From NCBI GenBank assembly GCA_964017235.1, contig OZ024930.1:151962221-152026220 (forward strand): 64,000 nucleotides of DNA, written 5' to 3'. The notes under the pieces are model-generated. The model was not told the origin of the DNA. It saw only the letters and a list, made by a program, of their open reading frames with translations, and did no database searches. Source of the stretch: Sabellastarte sp. h YS-2021. Lineage: Eukaryota > Annelida > Polychaeta > Sabellida > Sabellidae. Both the position numbers and the translations under genes were made by a program. How positions within the stretch are numbered: position 1 is the stretch's first letter; each line of letters opens with the position of its first letter. Below, piece after piece: positions 21,871-33,040 of this stretch.

Positions 21871-24304
21871 CTTATTCTAAAGGTATTGAAATAACATTGA
21901 ACCACCATGTAACATAAATATACCATTACAGTATTGAGAAAGATTGATGGATTTCACACTAAGTTACTGGCAGTTATCCCTACCAGAAATCGAGATATGA
22001 AATTGTAAATCCTTCAATGATGGTAGCCCATCTCTTTAGTACTGGTTTATTATGTTTTCATAATGGCAGAACATAACATTAAGTGGTCATAAATACCTCA
22101 GAACACTAAAATATTATCAGTGTTATAACTGTGATGTCATTGTGAACATTTGGTGATCATTAATGCCTCTTATGCCTTACCTTGTGTTTTAGGATCCAGC
22201 TCAAGAGTCTAGAGAATTTGAAAATGTAATAGTAATACCAATAGTAACAGATTGCCTGCAATATATTACAAGTCTTGAGTTAAAACATTTTAGACTGGCA
22301 TACCCAGCGCCATAGTCTTCCTTCCCTGGTGTGCGCTTACTGAAGCATGACTTTTGCTCGACTTTTGGACTTTCCTTTTTCGGATTCCAGTGCATTATAG
22401 ATCCTCATCAGTTTTGCACTATACAACTATTTCTATTGTTATGTTTGATGGCATGACCTCTCTGTTGAGGTATTGTTTGCAATTAAGCAAAATGTGTTTT
22501 GTAATTGGATAATACTTCATACTGTTGATTTAAAGGCAACTATTTTCATCCCAGGATGAAAAGTGTCTTGAAATTGCACTTTTGGTCTGTTCAGAGGTTA
22601 TCTACAAGAATCAGTAAACCCAAACAGTTGATATTATGTTTACAAATCTCATATGTGAAAGTGAAGGCCTGAATAAATACACATCTGTTTTATATGTAAA
22701 TTAACCAGAGATTGCATCTTGAAACAGTGTATTGGGAAATATTGTAACCTAACATGCAGAGAATTCATCCATTCTGAAAATGACTGGTGAGTCAGCCAAG
22801 ATAAATATGTGAATGCCACACATTATAGGGCACATATATATATGTGTATTATATATATCAGCTATATGATGATAGATGAGAATTAGGCCAAAATGTGAAG
22901 AAATACCACAAATTTGACCTTTAGAAGGCCACCATTGGTCTTCTATTGGAAGACTGAGGCCACAAACAATAGGCTCCAAATCGTAACCCATATATACTTA
23001 CATACCAAATTTGAAAGGACTGTGCAAAATATTTCACAGTTATCATGCATAAAATGAAATTTCTGAGATATGGCAGTGACAGCAGGGATACAATTATCAG
23101 GGATACAATTATAAGGCATCTGCCAGTTATATACCAGATGCTTGTTTTAATATTACACTTAACAGAAGAGGAATGAGTGACTTTGTATGTGATTTGACCC
23201 CTCAACTTTGGATTATAAATACTTGACTGTCTGACAGGTTGTCTTTTGTGTAGACTTAAGAATTAAGATTGGATTACTGATTCAAAAGTAAAAAATTAAA
23301 CCAGGGAAATGTCCTTAATAGCAAAACATTTTGTATATCATGAGTTCTCACAAAAGTGACCATACTTTCAGCAGGTAATTCATAGAAGTTATTGTACCCG
23401 TTGAAATGAAAATATTGATCTAAGGTCAATGTTCTATTGATAATGGTAATGTTTTTGATGGCATGATATCCTATGTATCATCATTTGTGTAACAAAAGAC
23501 GATGTTTGCATGATATTTTTGAAAAGGAAAACAAATGTGTAGTCATAGGGATGAAAAATTATCTGACCTAAATAATGGAACATGTGATTTAATGTGTTTT
23601 TAATTAAGTAAATCACCCATAAAAAGAACATCATAAAAAGCAAAATTGTGTATTCACATTTGTGCTTGCCTGTTTGTGTTTAAGTAGTAGTTGAAAGAGC
23701 AATAGACTTTGTACTTTGTTGAAAATATGTTTTGAAAATGTTAAAATAGGTAAAGTCATTCTTCAGGCCTAGTGGTCTATATGGCTGCTGCATATTTCTA
23801 GTTTCTTTTGTATGACACAACTCTGAGTCAGTGTACGAAGTTAACATCTATCACCCTATCCCAGACTGGTAACTATTGTCATGGACCTGTATCTGTCTAA
23901 GAGTTACAGGTCTAGATGCCCTGTAACTTAAGGAAACTGTTTATATATTTTTCTGCCAGTATTATTTTGGAACTGGAGCCAACACAACAGATATTCTTGC
24001 CATTGTAGAAAGTATCATAAAACCATTTATTCTTTAGCACTTGCCACTTGGTCAGTTTTTTAAAACTCAATACTGATTTAACCTATGTTGAAATAAAAAC
24101 AACTTTTATTTTCCAAGATGCAGGTCTAGTGTATCTGGAAAGATTTCTTGTAAACTTCTTACTAGACTGCTCAGAGTATTACTACTCCCCTTAACAGCAT
24201 GACAATCTGTCGCAGGTTTACCTCTCAAACTAGTGTCACTACCCATTAGTATTCCTGGGTGAAGAGGATACATATAAAATTACCTTGTTCAAAAATACAA
24301 TCTA
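21871..24304. other. Intergenic, no gene recognised
   Basis: AT-rich spacer between the DIRS element and the receptor gene's 3' end. A short (AT)n tract lies near 22833-22860. No exon with splice signals and no terminal repeats were seen. Confidence 0.45.
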
Positions 24305-24385
24305 AGTGACATGGCCAAGGATCAAACCCCAGACGTTCCACTCTGTAGTCCAGCACCCTAACCACAAGGAAACACCACAACAGTA
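24305..24385 (-). mobile_element. tRNA-like SINE head or fragment
   Basis: On the minus strand, TGGTTAGGGTGCTGGACTAC (A box) and GGGGTTTGATCC (B box) are correctly spaced for a tRNA-derived promoter. No complete cloverleaf or tail is evident, so a SINE fragment is more likely than a tRNA gene. Confidence 0.5.
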
Positions 24386-25700
24386 ATTACGACCTGAAAT
24401 TCCAATTTACTGGATATGTGTTTTGGTTAATGATGCAGTGTTCGTAATATGATTTTTAATGCAAAATATTTCAGAACTTTCAGAAATTCTAATACTGCTT
24501 AGGTGGCATGTCACATTAATTACCCCTTTTAAAAATATGTGTTTTTTTTAAAGTTCTTGCCAGACTCCAGTTGTTGGTATATTTATACAACTACTTTGAT
24601 CATCCTTTGATGTGACAACTACAGCATGAGATAAACTGTTCGCCACAGTGTAAAATATCAACCAACTTCATTGTTCGTACATTGGACATTTAATTGCTTG
24701 ACTCTGAGCTCTCTGGACATGTGTTCAAGTCCAGTGGTTTAAATATCTGTACTACCAGTTAACTCTCACATTGTATGTGACCACTACAGCATGATCTTAA
24801 CTGTTTAAGGACAGTGTAAATACCAACAACTTCATTGTTTATTTGTTTTAGACTCCTCTATTGTAGATATACACATTTTGATATATCACTCGACACCCAC
24901 CGACATTGGTTTGACTTGAGTTCAAGGTAAGGAATCAGTTGAGGGTCGGTTTTATATGAGTTTAGCCATTGGAAGTAACATAAAAACCCCAACTTTGACC
25001 TGTGTTCTTGATGTATTCAGGAAATGTGCTGTGGTGTTAAAAAAGGCATTTTGACAAACAGAAGTACCTTCAAGTAAAAATGCATGAGTTTATTGTCAGT
25101 TTATTTGTACAACCAATTTCACAATGCAGTATAATATGTTTCATATATATATATTGTTATTACTATTACATGTATGTGTTAAATGGTATATTTTATAATG
25201 TACATATTTATAGACTTTATGATATAGAATAGCCTCCTGTGATATGACATGTATAAAGTCATGGGCTTTAAGGCCCGATATAACAGAATACAGTGCAACC
25301 TGTTATCTGACCATACTATGAGAGTGGTATTTTGTTTGGACAATATAATATTTATAAAGTAGAAGAGGAATTTTAATGTAAAACAGTAGAAAGTCATACA
25401 TTTGGGTAGAACTGTTTTTGTGAAATTGAATATTCCAGTAACAGATGTTTAGTAGTAGATGTTCCACTGTAATTCAACAGTATCCAATCAACATTTGACT
25501 CTTGTATTACAATGAATGTTGTCAATGTCAGATATGTTGCTGGCTTCAAATAAATGAGCGCTTTACAAGAGTAAATGCCTAATTCTTTCATACCATTACA
25601 ATATTACATAAAACTGTTATGTGACAAGTTAGTGTACTTTGTTGTCACTCATGAGAGCTTCAAGTTCAGACTGTCCCATGTCATCCTTTCCTGATGGCGG
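24386..25700. other. Intergenic, no gene recognised
   Basis: AT-rich. Two similar segments near 24605-24660 and 24778-24835 (GTGACNACTACAGCATGA, then AACTGTT and CAGTGTAAA) form a diverged direct repeat, and a related piece is at about 40265-40310. Confidence 0.4.
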
Positions 25701-25995
25701 TCATGCTGTTGGAGAGTTTGTCTTTATCCTGTGATCAGACTATGATGAGTTAAGACTGTCCTCCTCATCTGTTTCAATGTGGTCATGTGACCATGGAGTT
25801 GATCACATGATTGGAGTGTGATTGAATTAGACTGTCCTCATTCGTTTCAAGGTGGTCATGTGATCGTGGAGATTGTTTCTGAGTTGATCACATGATCAGA
25901 GTGTGATTGAGAGTGAGGTTGTGTCACCTTTTTCATTGTGGTCATGTGATCAGAGACTCGGTTTTGTGGTAGTCACATGATCAGAGTGTAATTGA
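25700..25995. repeat. Imperfect tandem repeat in the receptor 3' UTR
   Basis: About three to four units of 90-100 bp share GTGATTGAGTTTAGACTGTC, CTCATCTGTTTCAATGTGGTC and palindromic TGATCACATGATCA. The unit nearest the gene overlaps the last codons and stop of the receptor (25981-26020), so the coding end itself belongs to the repeat. Confidence 0.7.
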
Positions 25996-26078
25996 GTTTA
26001 GACTATCCTTGTCATCTGTGTCCTCTCCATGTCTCAGTGGACAGCTGGCATTGTTCAGACGGATTTTTTCTGGAATAG
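25981..26078 (-). CDS. mGluR-like receptor, last coding exon
   Basis: On the minus strand an ATTTTTTTTCAG acceptor is followed by a frame of 31 codons (IPEKIRLNNASCPLRHGE...SITL) and TGA at 25981-25983. The preceding exon ends in phase 1 and this exon starts with the needed two bases, so the join is in frame. The segment would be the cytoplasmic C-tail. Its ITL end fits a class II PDZ-binding pattern (hydrophobic-x-hydrophobic). The short exon is accepted on splice site, phase and position only. Confidence 0.55.
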
Positions 26079-27600
26079 CTGAAAAAAAATACAAGGAAAA
26101 TGGACTGATCTACTACTGCATATGCAAAAGACCTTTTGCTTGGTTTGGTAATTTTCTACATGTCTCAAACTGACGCATACATGACAAACAGCTCAATCTG
26201 TAGCCAATCTTAGGTGCAAAAAGTTAAAGCATTGCAAGCTGAATTTTGATTATATGCCAGATTAAGGCACCAATTTCATGTAAAGCTGTCTTATCACTCC
26301 TAAAACACCCTTCATTCAATGATTGGTCATTTTCAGAATTGAACCTAGGACCACAGATATGAGGGAGATAATTCAGATAACCACACAAATGAATGAATTA
26401 TACTACAAACTGCATGGCGGTTGTTTAAATGTTTGATTTTATTCCTTCAATCTGACACTGCCAAATTCACACTTTTCTGAAATTTCACATTTGCATTCAT
26501 TTATTAAACTTCTATTAGTTTAACATGGTCATGTTATTTGATAATTATCTGAGTATAGAGGTTCTGTTGTAATTTAATTGCAGAATAAAACAGAATCACA
26601 AAATAGACTTGATTCATAAAGTATCTTAACAAAAAGTAGAAATTGACTTCAAATTGAAATTACTACAGAAACCTGTGTCTCATTCTGGATGAAAACAAAC
26701 CTGCTTTATGATAAAATGCATAAGTTTTTGTAAAAAAGTTTTTCCCAGGCTCTGCCCCTTCAAAATCAGATAAACAATTACAAATATTGTGTTATAGGTC
26801 ACGTGAATTATGGCTGGAAGCTCAAAGTGATTTGATTTTTATTTATTTTACTTTTCACCAGTTTATTTTATATGTATGGTAATTTACTTTTATCACAATG
26901 TGCATCATATTTAACAAAATTTATGAAATATGCACTTCTTAAGTTTTATTGGTAATTTCTTTCCTGTTAGAACTGTTATAATTATTGGGCCTAATGGCTG
27001 GGTGGAGAGTGTTGTGGAACCTTGACAAGAACAGTAAGATGGGGTTTGAAAGGCATTTGATTGAGTATCATGACGGAGACATGGTAATAATTATGCTGCA
27101 TGTATGTAAGTTTTTATTCTGAAAATCCAAAGCTTTGAGAGTAAAAAAAAGAAAAGAACAAAAAATGATAGAAAACAGTATCAGAATTAAGTGTGTGGAA
27201 TAATTACATAGACGAGTGGTAGGAACAATTATATAGACGAGTGGTATAGTGTCAGTTGGATGCTCCAAATGTAGGTATTAATTATGCATCAGCAATATTT
27301 AATTGCATTCATTTGTTTTGGCTGGCATTTGAGGGGCGAGATCACGTGACATTATTCATGAGGTGATTGTGGTTTCAGTTCATCAAGTTCTTTATGGAAA
27401 TATTTCCTTTGTATACAAATAACAGAATCAAATGGATTGTCTATTTTCTGTTGTTTGAGCCCTACTCTTGTATAATAAACCATCTGACTCCTTACATGTG
27501 GATGAACCCCAAAATACATTGAAAAACTAAATGTTGTTTATTCACAAAATGGCAGTATATCGTACCCAATTTCTCCACTGACCTAGCCAAATGGTGTAAT
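26079..27600. other. Receptor intron, no feature recognised
   Basis: AT-rich part of the last receptor intron (about 6.8 kb in all). A small direct repeat ATATAGACGAGTGGTA occurs at about 27207-27250. Nothing else is recognised before the satellite composite. Confidence 0.4.
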
Positions 27601-27601
27601 T

Positions 27602-27623
27602 AAGCGTCCCGCAAGGGACGCTT
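27602..27623. repeat. Perfect hairpin at left end of the composite element
   Basis: Nine-base arms AAGCGTCCC and GGGACGCTT flank the loop GCAA. As RNA the loop would be a GNRA tetraloop. GC-rich hairpins mark ends of Helitron-like elements. Confidence 0.85.
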
Positions 27624-27959
27624 GTTTGTGTATGGGAGAGCTTCCGGCTCCGCCGGCTCCGCATTTTGTTTTCCTTATAACTCTGTAACTGTTAGGCGGA
27701 TTCTTTTCAAATTTGGCAGGTTTAGGCAGTAGCCTTGGGGAATTTTTTTGAATATGCTGCAGTGACATTTCAACCAATCAGAGAGGTCACATGACCAAAA
27801 ATGTCTTTTTTCGATGGGGAAGCTTGTCCGGATGATAACTTGAAAGGAATTTTATCAATTCACCTGAAACTTGGCAAATACATTCATTCTATTAAAATCT
27901 GGAAATCATTAGATTTTGGCATTGATTGGTCAAGAAATGGCCGAGTAATTAATGATTAA

Positions 27960-29040
27960 TTAATCATTGCGAATTTTCCAAATAAGGAAAACACAAAAAT
28001 GCTTATATCTCGAAAACCGTGCTAGATAGAGCGATTTCGACGAAATTTTTGACCCGCAGGGTATCTCTGCGGAGTAGTTTTCCCAATTTTCAAAAAAAAT
28101 AAGGAAAACACAAAAATGCTTATATCTCGAAAACCGTGCTAGATAGAGCGATTTCGACGAAATTTTCAAAAATTTTCGAAATTTTTAGTTTTCCCAATTT
28201 TCAAAACAATTTTGTCTCGCCCAAAATGGCGGCCATTTTGAATTTTCGAAATTTTCGCAAAAATTGCAAAACACAAAAATGCTTATATCTCAAAAACCGT
28301 GCTAGATAGAGCAATTTCGACAAAATTTTTGACCCTCAGGATATCTCTGCGGAGTACTTTTCCCAATTTTCAAAAAATTTTTGTCTCGCCAAAAATGGCG
28401 GCCATTTTGAATTTTCGAAATTTTCGCAAAAATTGCAAAACACAACAATGCTTATATCTCGAAAACCGTGCTAGTTAGAGCGATTTCGACGAAATTTTTG
28501 ACCCGCAGGATATCTCTGCGGAGTAGTTATCCCAATTTTGAAAAAAAAATTTTCTCGCCAAAAATGGCGGCCATTTTGAATTTTCGAATTTTTTGCAAAA
28601 ATTGCAAAACATAAAAATGCTTATATCTCGAAAACCCTGCAAGATAGAGCGATTTCGACGAAATTTTTGACCCACAGGGTATATCTGCAGAGTAGCCATG
28701 CCAATTTTCAAAAAAATTTTGTCTCGCCAAAAATGGCGGCCATTTTGAATTTTCGAATTTTTCGCAAAAATTGCAAAACATAAAAATGCTTATATCTCGA
28801 AAACCCTGCTAGATAGAGCGATTTCGACGAAATTTTTGACCTCCAGGGTATCTCTGCAGAGTAGCCATGCCAATTTTCAAAAAAAATTTGTCTTGCCAAA
28901 AATGGCGGCCATTTTGAATTTTCGAATTTTTGCGTAAAAATTGCAAAACACAAAAATGCTAATATTTCGAAAACCGTGCTACATAGAGCGATTTCGACGA
29001 AATTTTTTATCTTCAGGGTATCTCTGCAGAGCAGCTATCC
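27960..29040. repeat. ~169-bp tandem repeat array (left block)
   Basis: GCTTATATCTCGAAAACCGT recurs at 28001, 28118, 28281, 28450, 28619, 28788 and (variant) 28957. Each full unit also has TTTCGACGAAATTTTTGACC, GGGTATCTCTGCGGAGTAG and a CAAAATGGCGGCCATTTTG palindrome. The second unit is shortened. Minus-strand open frames through this array are repeats of one another and have no gene features. Confidence 0.9.
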
Positions 29041-31850
29041 CAAAGAGCTTTCACTTGGTGAAGTTTCAGACCCATAGCTAATTGCTCACCTACTCAAAAA
29101 GAGTAAATGCGAATTACCTCTAAAAGTATTGCAGGTGGCCAATTTTTCTCAAATAACTCATTCACCTACTTTTGGAAGAGCTTTCACTTGGTGAAGTTTC
29201 AGACCCGTAGCTAATTACTCACCTACTCAAAATGAGTAAATGCGATTTATCTCTAAAAGTATTGCAGATACCCAATTTTTATCAAATAACTCATTCGTGT
29301 ACTTTTGGGAGAGCTTTCACATGGTGAAGTTTCAGACCCGTAGATGATTACTCACCTACTCAAAATGAGTAAATGCGAATTATCTCTTAAAAGTATTGCA
29401 GATAGCCAATTTTTCTCAAATAACTCATTCACCTACTTTTGGGAGAGCTTTCACTCTGTGAAGTTTCAGACCCATAGCTAATTACTCACCTACTCAAAAT
29501 GAGTAAATGCGAATTATCTCTAAAAGTATTGCAGATAGCCAATTTTTCTCAAATAACTCATTCATCTACTTTTGGGAGAGCTTTCACTTGGTGAAGTTTC
29601 AGACCCATAGCTAATTACTCACCTACTCAAAATGAGTAAATGTGATTTATCTCTAAAAGTATTGCAGATAGCCAATTTTTCTCAAATAACTTATTCACCT
29701 ACTTTTGGGAGAGCTTTCACTCTGAAGTTTCAGACCCATAGCTAATTACTCACCTACTCAAAATGAGTAAATGCGATTTATCTCTAAAAGTATTGCGGAT
29801 ACCCAATTTTTATCAAATAACTCATTCGTGTACTTTTGGGAGAGCTTTCACATGGTGAAGTTTCAGACCCGTAGATGATTACTCACCTACTCAAAATGAG
29901 TAAATGCGAATTATCTCTTAAAAGTATTGCAGATAGCCAATTTTTCTCAAATAACTCATTCACCTACTTTTGGGAGAGCTTTCACTCTGTGAAGTTTCAG
30001 ACCCATAGCTAATTACTCACCTACTCAAAATGAGTAAATGCGAATTATCTCTAAAAGTATTGCAGATAGCCAATTTTTCTCAAATAACTCATTCACCTAC
30101 TTTTGGGAGAGCTTTCACTTGGTGAAGTTTCAGACCCATAGCTAATTACTCACCTACTCAAAATGAGTAAATGCGAATTATCTCTAAAAGTATTGCAGAT
30201 AGCCAATTTTTGTCAAATTAATCATTCACCTACTTTTGGGAGAGCTTTCACTTGGTGAAGTTTCAGACCCATAGCTAATTACTCACCTACTCAAAATGAG
30301 TAAATGTGATTTATCTCTAAAAGTATTGCAGATAGCCAATTTTTCTCAAATAACTTATTCACCTACTTTTGGGAGAGCTTTCACTCTGTGAAGTTTCAGA
30401 CCCATAGCTAATTACTCACCTACTCAAAATGAGTAAATGCGATTTATCTCTAAAAGTATTGCAGATAGCCAATTTTTCTCAAATAACTCATTCACCTACT
30501 TTTGGGAGAGCTTTCACTCTGAAGTTTCAGACCCATAGCTAATTACTCACCTACTCAAAATGAGTAAATGCGAATTATCTCTAAAAGTATTGCAGATAGC
30601 CAATTTTTCTCAAATAACTCCTTCACCTACTTTTGGCAGAGCTTTCACATGGTGAAGTTTCAGACCCATAGCTAATTACTCACCTACTGAAAATGAGTAA
30701 ATGCGAATTATCTCTAAAAGTATTGCAGATAGCCAATTTTTCTCAAATAACTCATTCACCTACTTTTGGGAGAGCTTTCACTTGGTGAAGTTTCAGACCC
30801 ATAGCTAATTACTCACCTACTCAAAATGAGTAAATGCGAATTATCTCTAAAAGTATTGCAGATAGCCAATTTTTCTCAAATAACTCATTCACCTACTTTT
30901 GGGAGAGCTTTCACTCTGTGAAGTTTCAGACCCATAGCTAATTACTCACCTACTCAAAATGAGTAAATGCGAATTATCTCTAAAAGTATTGCAGATAGCC
31001 AATTTTTCTCAAATAACTCATTCACCTACTTTTGGGAGAGCTTTCACTTGGTGAAGTTTCAGACCCATAGCTAATTACTCACCTACTCAAAATGAGTAAA
31101 TGCGAATTATCTCTAAAAGTATTGCAGATAGCCAATTTTTCTCAAATAACTCATTCACCTACTTTTGGGAGAGCTTTCACTTGGTGAAGTTTCAGACCCA
31201 TAGCTAATTACTCACCTACTCAAAATGAGTAAATGCGAATTATCTCTAAAAGTATTGCAGATAGCCAATTTTTGTCAAATTAATCATTCACCTACTTTTG
31301 GGAGAGCTTTCACTTGGTGAAGTTTCAGACCCATAGCTAATTACTCACCTACTCAAAATGAGTAAATGTGATTTATCTCTAAAAGTATTGCAGATAGCCA
31401 ATTTTTCTCAAATAACTCATTCACCTACTTTTGGGAGAGCTTTCACTCTGTGAAGTTTCAGACCCATAGCTAATTACTCACCTACTCAAAATGAGTAAAT
31501 GCGAATTATCTCTAAAAGTATTGCAGATAGCCAATTTTTCTCAAATAACTCATTCACCTACTTTTGGCAGAGGTTTCACTTGGTGAAGTTTCAGACCCAT
31601 AGCTAATTACTCACCTACTCAAAATGAGTAAATGCGAATTACCTCTAAAAGTATTGCAGATAGCCAATTTTTCTCAAATAACTCATTCACCTACTTTTGG
31701 GAGAGCTTTCACTTGGTGAAGTTTCAGACCCATAGCTAATTACTCACCTACTCAAAATGAGTAAATGCGAATTATCTCTAAAAGTATTGCAGATAGCCAA
31801 TTTTTCTCAAATAACTCATTCACCTACTTTTGGAAGAGCTTTCACACAGG
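29041..31850. repeat. 133-bp satellite array, about 21 copies
   Basis: The unit runs from TTTGGGAGAGCTTTCACTTG through GAAGTTTCAGACCCATAGCT, CTACTCAAAATGAGTAAATG and TATTGCAGATAGCCAATTTT. Starts at 31031, 31164 and 31297 show a 133-bp period. Variants (TTGGTG, TCTGTG, ATGGTG, a 3-base deletion) recur at multiples of the unit. ACTCAAAATGAGT is a small palindrome in every unit. Monomers are nearly identical, pointing to recent homogenisation. The array is bounded on both sides by the ~169-bp repeat. Confidence 0.95.
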
Positions 31851-31889
31851 AAAATGAAAAATTGTGAATATCTCGGAAAAGCTATTTCT

Positions 31890-32220
31890 TCTGCTTTAAT
31901 GCTTGGCAGGAGATACACACCGCGGCAGTGGTCTTGACAAAAATTTTTGTCTCCCCAAAAATGGTGGCCATTTTGAATTTTCAAAGTTTTTGCAAAACAC
32001 AAAAATGCTTATATCTCGAAAACCGTGCTATATGGAGCGAACTCAACAAAATTTTTGACCTGCTGGGTATCTCTGCAGAGTAGCCATGCCAATTTTCAAA
32101 ATATTTTTGTCTCGCCAAATATAGCGGACATTTTTAATTTTTTAATTTTTTGCAAAACACAAAAATGCTTATATCTTGAAAACCGTGCTAGATAGAGCAG
32201 ACTGCGCTGACTTTGGTTGC
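31890..32220. repeat. ~169-bp repeat copies (right block)
   Basis: Copies with GCTTATATCTCGAAAACCGT-type cores start at about 32007 and 32169, in the same orientation as the left block, with a diverged ATGGTGGCCATTTTG palindrome near 31961. The last copy is cut in mid-unit at about 32198. Confidence 0.85.
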
Positions 32221-32297
32221 CACAACAGTATAAGGCTAGAAACGAAGCATTTTCTTAATACTTTAGCACTCACCTTTATATCCTTTTCGGGACGCTT

Positions 32298-32623
32298 TGT
32301 TTTTGCTATGCAAAAACATTATCTTTTTTTTTGCGAGCGATCCTCTAGTTCTGCTTTGTAGTGTTATTTTTCATTAAAAAAATTCATGCCTTGTGACATT
32401 AATTCCTTGCAAGATGTTTGAGAATTGCCACTTGCCTGTGCTTATAACCCACCAATCTGTTAATCATATTTCCATTTCTCGACTTCTGTGATACAAGAGG
32501 CTGCAATTAAATATGTGGATGAAACATTGCAATTATTTCTACTTCAACTGCAGAAGAACACTTCTACATTTTTTGTGTTTGTTACACTGTAAAATGTCCA
32601 GACTAACAAAGACTGTGACATGG
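32298..32623. other. Receptor intron, no feature recognised
   Basis: AT-rich spacer between the composite element and the 40-bp minisatellite. No motif recognised. Confidence 0.4.
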
Positions 32624-32886
32624 TTAGGTGTTTTCTGCATTACACTTTGGAAGACTACAACTGGTTGAGGTGTTTTCTGCATTTGTAAGACATACTGTGA
32701 TTGGTTGAGGCATATTTTGCGTTTGTAATACTTGCTGTGATTGTTTTAGATTTTTTCTGCATTTGTAAGACAAGCTGTGATTGGGTGAGGCATTTCCTGT
32801 ATTTGTAAGACTTAAGACAAGCTGTGATTGGGTGAGGCATTTCCTGTATTTGTAAGACTTACTGTGATTTGGCGAGGCATTTCCTG
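32624..32886 (-). repeat. 40-bp minisatellite derived from the receptor exon end
   Basis: On the minus strand, about six to seven units of about 40 bp read TnCAGGAAATGCCTC, CCAATCACAG, then TAAGTCTTACAAA or a variant. The first unit is the 3' end of the receptor exon (32863-33040) plus its GTAAGT donor. Later units have CTTGTC, CAAGTA or TATGTC in place of the donor. The reading frame stays open through the array to a stop near 32624, so read-through would add a repetitive tail. Confidence 0.75.
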
Positions 32887-33040
32887 CAGTTGAACTCTTG
32901 TAGGTGTTTGAATTCATGGTGAGTTTACGGACATTCTTCTGTGGCTGAAAGACGATGATGTACATTTTGGGGGTGAAGAGACAAAGTAGTGCTACGAATG
33001 CACTGAGACTGATGGACACACATAGGGTGGTAATCTGCAC
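32863..33040 (-). CDS. mGluR-like receptor, exon with seventh membrane helix
   Basis: A TGTATTTCAG acceptor precedes VQITTLCVSISLSAFVALLC, then LFTPKMYIIVFQPQKNV: the seventh helix and the FQPQKNV membrane-proximal motif typical of metabotropic glutamate receptors. The exon has 178 bases and ends at ACA/GTAAGT in phase 1, after NASPNH. Its last bases are the first unit of a 40-bp minisatellite. If the donor is skipped, the open frame runs on through the repeats to about 32624, giving an alternative C-tail. Confidence 0.8.

Larger units (their letters stand above)
27602..32297. mobile_element. Composite satellite-bearing element with inverted AAGCGTCCCG ends
   Basis: The left end begins AAGCGTCCCGCAAGGGA and the right end, read on the minus strand from 32297, begins AAGCGTCCCGAAAAGGA: 15 of 17 positions match, in inverted orientation. 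Between them are a ~169-bp repeat array, a 133-bp array and more ~169-bp copies. Bivalve elements with short inverted ends, a palindrome and a tandem-repeat core (the pearl/Helentron-like class) have this layout. No Rep-helicase coding is present, so it would be non-autonomous. It lies in the last receptor intron. The class assignment is inference. Confidence 0.5.

Noticed and set aside
28475-28953. Minus-strand ORFs in the ~169-bp array as genes
   Set aside because: They repeat one another with the tandem unit and have no domain, start context or splice sites.
29041-31850. CRISPR-like array
   Set aside because: The whole 133-bp unit is repeated with no unique spacers, and the DNA is eukaryotic; it is a satellite.
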